A stretch of DNA of 64,000 nucleotides from NCBI GenBank assembly GCA_019636675.1, contig JAHBXC010000001.1, positions 744,001 through 808,000 of the forward strand, in the 5' to 3' direction. Below the pieces are notes generated by a model. It searched no databases, was not told where the DNA came from, and was given only the letters and a program-made list of their open reading frames with translations. The position numbers were made by a program, and so were the translations under genes. Positions within the stretch are counted from its first letter, which is position 1. Each line of letters opens with the position of its first letter. Below, in pieces: positions 58,244 to 64,000 of this stretch. Source of the stretch: Phycisphaeraceae bacterium (GTDB lineage Bacteria; Planctomycetota; Phycisphaerae; Phycisphaerales; UBA1924).

Positions 58244-59365
58244 ATGCTGTATGTCGATATCCCCACGCGCTCAGATCTGACCGACCTCGCCGTTCATCGC
58301 GCGCCGATGTCCGTCACGATCTACCTCCCCACAACCCCGGTCACCACCGACTCCGAAGCCGACCGGATCCTCCTCAAGAATCTCGCGAGCGACGCGATCT
58401 CGCAGCTCGAATCGGCCGACGCCGACAAGCGCAAGGTGCGCGAGATCGCCGAGGAACTCGACGACCTGATCGACGACGACGAGTTCTGGCGCTTCGCGGC
58501 CAACGGCCTCGCGGTCTTCGTGACCCCCGAGAACCTGCGCACCTTCCGCGTGCCCACGGCGCTCGAATCCGGTTTCCATGTCGCGGACCGCTTCCACCTC
58601 AAGCCGCTGCTCCGCGCGACGACCTTCTGCAACAGCGGCTATGTGCTCGCCCTCGCTGAGGGCAGCGTCCGTCTCGTCGAGGTCTGCGCCGAACTCCCGG
58701 CGACCACAGTGAAGGTCGAGGACATGCCGAAAGACGCGGCGTCCGCCGCCGGTCAGTCGAGCATCGCCGGTCGCCAGCACCGAGGGCGACTCGTCGGCTC
58801 CGAAGGCCAGAAGGTCCGGCTCCGCCAGTACGCCAGGAAGATCGACTCGTCCCTGCGCGGGCTGCTCTCGGGCGGCGAACTCCCGCTCGTGCTCGCGTCG
58901 GTCGACAATCTCGCGGCGATCTACCGCTCGGTGAACAGCTACCCTTACCTGTCGCCGGAGCGCATCGCGACGAGCCCGGAGCGCATCTCCGAAGCCGATC
59001 TCGCCGCCGCGGCACGCCCCCTCTTCGACAATCTGTACCGCCAGCGCCTCGCTGATTGGCACTCGCTCTTCAAGCAGCGCAACGGCGAAGGACGCGCCTC
59101 CACCGACGTCGCGCAGGCGGCGCGCGGCGCGACCTACGGTCTCGTACAGACGCTGCTCGTGGACAAGAACGCCGTCGTCCCCGGCTCGATCGACGAGCAG
59201 AGCGGCGCGATCCATCTCGACGACGCCGCACACGCCGGGAACTACGGCGTCGTCGACGAGATCGCCCGACGCACGCTTCTCTACGGAGGCGAGGTCCTCA
59301 GCGTGCGCGCCGCCGACATGCCCAGCGACAAGCCCGTCGCCGCGATCTTCCGTTATCCGTTCTGA
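58244..59365 (+). CDS. baeRF-family (archaeo-eukaryotic release factor-like) protein
   Basis: 373 residues from ATG 58244. MSVTIYLPTTPVTTDSEADRILLKNL is the opening pattern of bacterial eRF1-like (baeRF) proteins. The middle segment, GRLVGSEGQKVRLRQYARKIDSSLRGLLSGGELPLVLASVD, and the C-terminal eL30-like part, VVDEIARRTLLYGGEVLSVRAADMP then AAIFRY, also fit. A classic GGQ peptide-release motif is absent: the loop reads AAGQSS, which may or may not be equivalent. The proposed role is in ribosome rescue or stress; it remains untested here. Monocistronic, with a terminator at 59388. Confidence 0.8.
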   Translation: MLYVDIPTRSDLTDLAVHRAPMSVTIYLPTTPVTTDSEADRILLKNLASDAISQLESADADKRKVREIAEELDDLIDDDEFWRFAANGLAVFVTPENLRTFRVPTALESGFHVADRFHLKPLLRATTFCNSGYVLALAEGSVRLVEVCAELPATTVKVEDMPKDAASAAGQSSIAGRQHRGRLVGSEGQKVRLRQYARKIDSSLRGLLSGGELPLVLASVDNLAAIYRSVNSYPYLSPERIATSPERISEADLAAAARPLFDNLYRQRLADWHSLFKQRNGEGRASTDVAQAARGATYGLVQTLLVDKNAVVPGSIDEQSGAIHLDDAAHAGNYGVVDEIARRTLLYGGEVLSVRAADMPSDKPVAAIFRYPF

Positions 59366-59387
59366 TCATCCCCGTTCAACGCGGTGA

Positions 59388-59420
59388 CACGAGCCCGGTC
59401 AGCCAACGACCGGGCTCGTG
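59388..59420 (+). terminator. Terminator-like hairpin after the baeRF gene
   Basis: A 13-bp perfect stem, CACGAGCCCGGTC, loop AGCCAAC, GACCGGGCTCGTG; weak T-run (GTCGTT). Confidence 0.65.
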
Positions 59421-59499
59421 GTCGTTCCGGGGCTGGCCGCACCCTCGTGGCGCCCGCTGCGCGTGCACCACGCCACCCATCCCTTCCCCCCGCGTGCCC

Positions 59500-59520
59500 A
59501 TTGCCGATTGCCTACTGCCT
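59500..59520 (-). repeat. Heptanucleotide array at PH-domain gene stop codon
   Basis: On the minus strand: AGGCAGT, AGGCAAT, CGGCAAT, then GGGCA. The TAG stop (59512-59514) is the last T of unit 1 plus AG of unit 2, exactly the register seen at 1381-1383. Confidence 0.75.
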
Positions 59521-60099
59521 TCCTCCCGCATTCCTCACCGCCTTCTGCACCGTCTCGAACACGCCGTCCGCCTTCCCCACCATCAGCCACGCGGCCTCGA
59601 CGCCCCCCGTCCCCGCCGTCGCGAAGCCGATCGTGCCCAGCCCGAAGATGCGCTCGGGGATCGATTTCACCATCGCCAGGTGTTGGATGTTCGACAGCGG
59701 CGCCTCGAACCTGAACCGGCGCAGCACGCCCCCGGCGCGGATCACGCGCCGGTTCGTGAGGATGTACCCCTCGTTCCACCACACGAGGAACTGCCACAGC
59801 ACACGCCCAATCGCGAGCACGATCGCGTAGGTCGTCACCATCCCCGCGTCGATGGGCAGCCACCCGCGCGACGCGATCAGGTGCAGCGCGACAAGCCCGA
59901 TCACCAGCGCGATCAGACTGCCGGCGCTCGCGAGCAGCACGAACAGCGGGTGGGGACGCAGCGAGAGGATGATGATCTCCCCGTCGCGCAGGTCCGCCGC
60001 CGCCAGCGCGACGGGGTCGTCGATCGCGTCGGGGCCGATCACGCCGGCGACCTCCGCCGCCGCGTGCCTTCCCTCGCGCTCGCCGCTGGTCGCGCTCAT
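59512..60099 (-). CDS. PH-domain (bPH2/YdbS-like) membrane protein
   Basis: 195 residues from ATG at 60099 (complement), overlapping the hpt stop by four bases. Cytoplasmic N-terminus, two TM segments (about 55-78 and 88-108), then a bacterial PH domain of the bPH2 type: YILTNRRVIRAGGVLRRFRFEAPLSNIQHLAMV (about 113-145), GLGTIGFATAGTGG. Function of such proteins is unclear; some aid membrane integrity. The final Gln codon and stop belong to a heptamer repeat array. Last gene of ppa-hpt-PH. Confidence 0.83.
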   Translation of the reverse strand: MSATSGEREGRHAAAEVAGVIGPDAIDDPVALAAADLRDGEIIILSLRPHPLFVLLASAGSLIALVIGLVALHLIASRGWLPIDAGMVTTYAIVLAIGRVLWQFLVWWNEGYILTNRRVIRAGGVLRRFRFEAPLSNIQHLAMVKSIPERIFGLGTIGFATAGTGGVEAAWLMVGKADGVFETVQKAVRNAGGRQ

Positions 60100-60668
60100 G
60101 CCTTCTTCCACTCGCTCTCCGCCAGCTCGCGCACATCGGGCAGGTTGCGGTACAGCCCGTCGTAGTCCAGCCCGCACCCGATCACGAAGGCGTCTGGGAT
60201 GTCGAAGCACGCCAGGTCCGCCTCGACCGGGTCGTCGCGGTCCTTGGTCTTGCGCAGCAGCACGCACACGCGCACCGAAGCGGGGTTCTGTTTCGCGACG
60301 CGCCGGCGGATTTCCGCGAGCGTGCGCCCGCTGTCGAGGATGTCGTCGACGATCACGACCCGCCGCCCCCCCAGGTCGCCCGGCACGTCCTGGATCACAT
60401 CGAGCCCCTGCGAACTCGTCGCTGTCCCCGGGTAACTGCTGAAGGTGACGGGCCGGATCTCCATGCGCACCGGCATCGCGCGGATCAGGTCCGCCGCGAA
60501 CACGAGCGCGCCTGTCATCACGAGGATCAGCTGCACGCGATCGCTCTCGGGCAGGCCCATCGCCTCGCGCTCCTGCTCGAGCTCGCGCGAGAGCGCCGCC
60601 CCCACCTCGCGCACGCGCGACGCGATCTCGCGCTCGCCGATCAGCACCGTGGCCTGTGGCTCGCTCAT
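60096..60668 (-). CDS. hpt: Hypoxanthine phosphoribosyltransferase
   Basis: 190 residues from ATG at 60668 (complement). Purine salvage: hypoxanthine or guanine plus PRPP gives IMP or GMP. PRPP-binding motif RRVVIVDDILDSGRTLAEI (about 98-116) is intact; LILVMTGALVFAADLIRAM marks the N-terminal helix, and the C-terminal substrate part is DAFVIGCGLDYDGLYRNLPDV. Length matches bacterial Hpt (175-190). Overlaps ppa at its start and the PH-domain gene at its end by ATGA, so all three are translationally coupled. Confidence 0.95.
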   Translation of the reverse strand: MSEPQATVLIGEREIASRVREVGAALSRELEQEREAMGLPESDRVQLILVMTGALVFAADLIRAMPVRMEIRPVTFSSYPGTATSSQGLDVIQDVPGDLGGRRVVIVDDILDSGRTLAEIRRRVAKQNPASVRVCVLLRKTKDRDDPVEADLACFDIPDAFVIGCGLDYDGLYRNLPDVRELAESEWKKA

Positions 60669-61258
60669 GATCGCATCGTCATCGCGACCGCGCCGACGCC
60701 GCTCGTGGGGAGTTTCCCGAGGCGCACCGCCTCCTCGTACCGCTTCATCGAGTCTTCGATGATCGCGTGCGCCGCCTCCGCCGGAAGGATCTCGTCCACC
60801 TCGACCTCCTTGCCCTCGAGGGTCTTGTAGTCCTCGAAGAAGCGGCGCAGCATCCGGAAGGTGTGCGCCGGGAAGTGGCTCGCCTTGGTCATCGCCGCGT
60901 ACGCCGGGTCGTTCACCAGAACCGCCACGATCTTGTGGTCGGGCTGGCCCTCGTCCATCATGGTCATCAGCCCCACCGCCCGCGCTTCGCACAGGCACAG
61001 GGGAGGGATGTCCTCCTCGCTGAACACCAGCACGTCCAGCGGGTCGTCGTCCTCGGCGTAGGTCCGCGGCACGAACCCGTAGTTCGCCGGGTAATACACC
61101 GCGCTGCTCAGCACGCGATCGAGTTTCAGCATGCCCGTCGGCTTGTCCAGCTCGTACTTGTTCGACGACCCCTTCGGGATCTCGATCACGGCGCGGAAAT
61201 GCTCGGGGAGCGGGTACTTCTCCGTCGCGGGAGAGACATCGTGCCAGGGGTGGGCCAA
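60665..61258 (-). CDS. ppa: Inorganic pyrophosphatase, family I
   Basis: 197 residues from a TTG start (complement of 61256-61258), with GGAG about nine bases upstream; no in-frame ATG or GTG gives the conserved N-terminus HPWHDVSP. Hydrolyses PPi. Signature DDDPLDVLVFSE (about 66-77) with metal-binding Asp residues, plus VIEIPKGSSNKYE and YPANYGFVPRTYAEDD. Placed before hpt, whose reaction releases PPi, so removal of PPi may pull salvage forward. Divergent from pgi, about 125 bases apart. Confidence 0.94.
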   Translation of the reverse strand: MAHPWHDVSPATEKYPLPEHFRAVIEIPKGSSNKYELDKPTGMLKLDRVLSSAVYYPANYGFVPRTYAEDDDPLDVLVFSEEDIPPLCLCEARAVGLMTMMDEGQPDHKIVAVLVNDPAYAAMTKASHFPAHTFRMLRRFFEDYKTLEGKEVEVDEILPAEAAHAIIEDSMKRYEEAVRLGKLPTSGVGAVAMTMRS

Positions 61259-61384
61259 GGGGTTCCGCTCCAGTGGGGTGCGCGGGTGAGGGTTCCGTCA
61301 AGATCATCGGCAGTCCGCGGCGTCGGCGCTCGCCCGGGGGCTGCCCGACCAACGCACGCCGCGAACGACGGTACTCTACCACCC

Positions 61385-62809
61385 ATGCTCACCCTCGATT
61401 ACGCCAGCGCTCTCTCCCCTCGCGTCGGTGACCACGGGCTCGACCCGGCGTCCCTGGGCGCGAACTCACCCTCCGCCAGGGCCGCCGCCGACCTCACGGC
61501 CCGGCTCAACAAATCCCGCGGCACGGGCTGGGAGCGCTGGCGCACCCTCCCCTTCGACCCCCAGCGCTCCGAGCACACCACCGCGATCCACCGGCTCGTC
61601 GAGGAACGGCGCGGCAAGTACGACAACCTCATCGTCATGGGCATCGGCGGATCGGCGCTGGGCAACATCGCCCTCCAGGCGGCCCTCAACCCGGCGACGC
61701 ACAACCTGCTCGACGCGAAGCACCGCCGCGGCCCGCGCCTCTTCGTCGTCGACAACGTCGACCCGCAGTACTTCGGCAGCGTCCTCGACTTCGTCCGCGC
61801 CACCGACCCCAACCTCGAACGCACCTGCTTCAACGTCGTCAGCAAGTCGGGCGAGACCGCCGAGACAGCGTCGCAGTTCATGACCATCCGGCGCATGCTC
61901 ATCGACAAGCACGGCGAGGCCGCCCATGGCAAGCACATCGTCGCCATCACCGACCCGAAGCAGGGCACGATGCGAAAGATCTGCGACGCCAACAAGTATG
62001 TCACCCTCCCCGTGCCCGACGGCGTGGGCGGGCGGTTCTCCGTGCTCTCGCCCGTCGGTTTGTTCTCCGCCGCGATGACGGGCATCGACATCGACGCCCT
62101 GCTCGACGGCGCCGCGGAGATGGACACGCGCTGCGCCGAATCCGAACTCGCCAAGAACCCCGCCGCCCTGCTCGCGACGCTGCTGGTTCGACTCGGGATG
62201 GAGAAGGGCAAGGTCAATCACGTGATGATGCCCTACTCCAACCGGCTCTACCTGCTCGCCGACTGGTTCCGCCAGTTGTGGGCCGAGTCGCTGGGCAAGA
62301 ACAAGACCCTCGACGCCAAGCCCACCGCCGCCGGATTCACGCCCATCAAGGCCCTGGGCACGACCGACCAGCACTCGCAGGTGCAGTTGTACCGCGAGGG
62401 CCCCAACGACAAGGTGTTCTGTCTCGTCGAGGTCGCCGACTTCGGCAAGGACGACTTCGCGATCCCCACCGGGCTGGGCGTCGAAGCGACGAAGTACCTC
62501 GAGGGCTCGACCTTCGCGACCCTGCTCAACGCCGAGAAGGTCGCCACCGAGTACGCGCTCGTCGAATCGCAGCGCCCGACGATGACGATCCGCTTCCCGC
62601 GCATCGACGAGCGACACGTCGGCCAGTTCCTCGCCCTGTGGGAGGTCGCGACCTCGTACGCAGGGCTGATGCTCAACATCGACGCGTACGACCAGCCTGC
62701 GGTCGAGACCGGCAAGGTCGCGACCTTCGGGCTGATGGGGCGCGCCGGCTACGAGGAGTGGAAGGCCAAGGTCGAGAAGAAACTCGGCAAGACCGAGTTC
62801 GTGATCTGA
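61385..62809 (+). CDS. pgi: Glucose-6-phosphate isomerase
   Basis: 474 residues from ATG 61385. Interconverts glucose 6-phosphate and fructose 6-phosphate. IVMGIGGSALGNIALQAAL (about 85) and NVVSKSGETAETASQFM (about 155) are SIS-domain sugar-phosphate sites; GVGGRFSVLSPVGLF (about 215) and LGTTDQHSQVQLYREGP (about 325, catalytic His region) follow; the C-terminal Lys-containing segment is FGLMGRAGYEEWK. Slightly longer than bacillary Pgi (about 450), with an extra N-terminal 30-40 residues. Convergent with the SDR gene, ten bases apart. Confidence 0.95.
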   Translation: MLTLDYASALSPRVGDHGLDPASLGANSPSARAAADLTARLNKSRGTGWERWRTLPFDPQRSEHTTAIHRLVEERRGKYDNLIVMGIGGSALGNIALQAALNPATHNLLDAKHRRGPRLFVVDNVDPQYFGSVLDFVRATDPNLERTCFNVVSKSGETAETASQFMTIRRMLIDKHGEAAHGKHIVAITDPKQGTMRKICDANKYVTLPVPDGVGGRFSVLSPVGLFSAAMTGIDIDALLDGAAEMDTRCAESELAKNPAALLATLLVRLGMEKGKVNHVMMPYSNRLYLLADWFRQLWAESLGKNKTLDAKPTAAGFTPIKALGTTDQHSQVQLYREGPNDKVFCLVEVADFGKDDFAIPTGLGVEATKYLEGSTFATLLNAEKVATEYALVESQRPTMTIRFPRIDERHVGQFLALWEVATSYAGLMLNIDAYDQPAVETGKVATFGLMGRAGYEEWKAKVEKKLGKTEFVI

Positions 62810-62819
62810 CGCGCAGGGC

Positions 62820-63527
62820 TCACGCGTTGCCGTAGACGGGCACGACGCCGCCCCGGGTCACCGTGTTCTCGACCGACGCGAGCCAGACGATGGTGCGGGC
62901 CACGTCGTCGACCTTCGGCCAGGACGCGTGATCGGCGTCGGGCATCGCGAGCCGGTTCGCGACCGTGTCCATGACGCTCGGCGCGACCGCGTTGACGAGG
63001 ATCCCGTCCTTCGCGACCTCTTCCGCCAGCGCGCACGTCAGCCCGACGACGCCCGCCTTGCTCGCGGTGTACGCCGTCATGTTCGCGCCCAGTCGCGGCT
63101 CGAGCGCCGGCCTGGCCGCGACATTCACGACCCGCCCCCCGGCGCCCGACGCGCGCATCGCCTTCACCGCCTCGCGGCAGCACAGGTAGCAGCTGATCAG
63201 GTTCATCCCGATCTGCCCGCGCAGCGTCGCGCCCGTCGTCTGCTCGATGGGGCTCCACGCGAAGCCGCCCGCGATGTGCACGCTGGCGAAAACACCGGGG
63301 ATTCCAGCAAAGAACCGCCCGACGACGCCCTCGTCGCTCAGGTCTCCGACGACTTGGGCACGCACCCTCGCGTGGTCGCGCAGCGCGAATCGCGACAGCT
63401 CCCGCTCGTCGAACGCCGGCACGTGACATTCCGCGCCGCGTTCGACGAGCATCGCGACGACCGCAGCGCCGAGCGCCCCGGCGCCCCCGGTGACGACGAC
63501 TTGCTTTCCGGCGAACAGGTCCTGCAT
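62820..63527 (-). CDS. SDR-family NAD(P)-dependent oxidoreductase
   Basis: 235 residues from ATG at 63527 (complement), AAGGAGG upstream. Rossmann VVVTGGAGALGAAVVAML (about 9-26), IAGGFAW in place of the usual NNAG, Tyr-x3-Lys in MTAYTASKAGVVGL (about 148), and late NAVAPSVMDT. The usual catalytic Ser is missing: the segment reads VVNVAARPALEP. Such Ala-type members are known among SDRs, so it may still be active through a neighbouring residue, but the substrate is unknown. Confidence 0.85.
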   Translation of the reverse strand: MQDLFAGKQVVVTGGAGALGAAVVAMLVERGAECHVPAFDERELSRFALRDHARVRAQVVGDLSDEGVVGRFFAGIPGVFASVHIAGGFAWSPIEQTTGATLRGQIGMNLISCYLCCREAVKAMRASGAGGRVVNVAARPALEPRLGANMTAYTASKAGVVGLTCALAEEVAKDGILVNAVAPSVMDTVANRLAMPDADHASWPKVDDVARTIVWLASVENTVTRGGVVPVYGNA

Positions 63528-63576
63528 CGCGGGCCTCCTTCGGTTGGTCCGCTGCACGATAGCGGGCGCGCGGGGC

Positions 63577-63609
63577 AAAAAGAAAAGCCCCGGTCCAGAG
63601 GACCGGGGC
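63577..63609 (-). terminator. Rho-independent terminator of flagellin gene
   Basis: On the minus strand: GCCCCGGTCC, TCT, GGACCGGGGC, then TTTTCTTTTT; 42 bases past the flagellin stop at 63651. Strong and classic. Confidence 0.92.
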
Positions 63610-63650
63610 GTGGGGTCAGGTCAGTTCAGGCGTTCTGAAGCGAACTCGGT

Positions 63651-64000
63651 TTAGCCGAGCAGCGACAGGGCGCTCTGGGGCTGAGCGTTCGCGATCGACA
63701 GGACCTGCGTCGCGGACGACACGAGGATCTGCGAGCGGGTCAGCTCGGCGGTCTGGGCCGCGAAGTCCGTGTCGCGGATGACCGACTCGGCGGCCTGGGT
63801 GTTCTCGAGCGAGACGCCCAGCGAACGGATGGTCGCGCCGACGGTGTTCTTCTGGAACGCGCCCAGACGACCGCGGAGCGAGGAGATCTCGCCGATCGCG
63901 TTGCTGACGACGCGCTGCGCCTTGGTCAGGTCGCCGTCGACCATGTTGAGCTCGGCGCCGGCGCCGAGGTCCGACAGCTTGAACACGGTGCTGCCGTCGT
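63651..64000 (-). CDS. fliC: Flagellin, C-terminal part (5' end outside window)
   Basis: About 115 residues are visible; the frame is open to the window edge (…DGSTVFKLSDLG), so the apparent GTG at 63986 is an internal Val codon. It is the C-terminal D0/D1 helix of flagellin: ELNMVDGDLTKAQRVVSNA, LGAFQKNTVGATIRSLGVSLENT, ESVIRDTDFAAQTAELTRSQIL, then SIANAQPQSALSLLG, the standard ending NxxPQxxLxLL. It polymerises into the filament. It supports motility in this organism and fits the MCP cluster and FlgN/kinase/sigma54 operon. Confidence 0.95.
   Translation of the reverse strand, partial: DGSTVFKLSDLGAGAELNMVDGDLTKAQRVVSNAIGEISSLRGRLGAFQKNTVGATIRSLGVSLENTQAAESVIRDTDFAAQTAELTRSQILVSSATQVLSIANAQPQSALSLLG

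Overview
The window looks like a piece of chromosome from a flagellated member of the Planctomycetota, most likely class Phycisphaerae. Supporting signs are high GC, two secreted proteins with C-terminal PxPG...RRRR sorting tails, Ca-binding dockerin-like tails of the [15 protein letters not shown] type, a bacterial topoisomerase VI operon beside a separate gyrB, and many small zinc-ribbon or TPR proteins of the kind common in this group. The species cannot be named from the sequence alone.

Layout. 1-4.7 kb: the end of an unrecognised gene, a SAM methyltransferase, a repeat-filled spacer and gyrB. 4.9-7.1 kb: a zinc-ribbon membrane protein and a three-gene, ATGA-overlapped set (MauE/DoxX-like membrane protein, pseudopilin, secreted protein with 16 cysteines) whose last two genes are clearly poorer in GC than their surroundings. 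7.2-8.7 kb: fumC. 9-21.2 kb: five methyl-accepting chemotaxis proteins (MCPs), interleaved with an outer-membrane porin and a secreted dockerin-like protein; two of the MCPs carry an almost identical periplasmic domain with a c-type haem motif (CMMCH). 21.3-31.6 kb: housekeeping genes (pdxJ, NAD(P)HX dehydratase, transglutaminase-like protein, TatD, ThiF-like enzyme, 2-hydroxyacid dehydrogenase, ClpS, thioredoxin-TPR protein, TonB-like protein, ndk). 31.8-33.2 kb: two convergent secreted proteins with C-terminal sorting tails, sharing a strong bidirectional terminator. 33.6-36.7 kb: topoisomerase VI B and A. 36.9-43.1 kb: an ANTAR response regulator, a TolB-like lipoprotein, a second lipoprotein, a possible small gene, a XerC/D recombinase and an exported FKBP. 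43.1-55.5 kb: a long minus-strand block including FlgN-like chaperone, soluble histidine kinase and sigma54 activator (probably flagellar control), TPR, RDD, lipoprotein, zinc-ribbon, cyclodeaminase and fibronectin-like genes. 55.6-64 kb: ferredoxin-NADP reductase, SDR-type threonine dehydrogenase, a baeRF protein, ppa-hpt-PH-domain operon, pgi, an SDR, and the C-terminal end of a flagellin.

How it fits together. The MCPs, the FlgN/kinase/sigma54 operon and the flagellin point to chemotactic motility, and the haem MCPs suggest that redox state, oxygen or NO is one cue. The most unusual items are the haem-MCP pair with gene-conversion-like identity, the low-GC MauE/pseudopilin/Cys-rich trio, and heptanucleotide arrays that supply the stop codons of two unrelated genes in the same register. 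No rRNA, tRNA, CRISPR array or insertion sequence was recognised.
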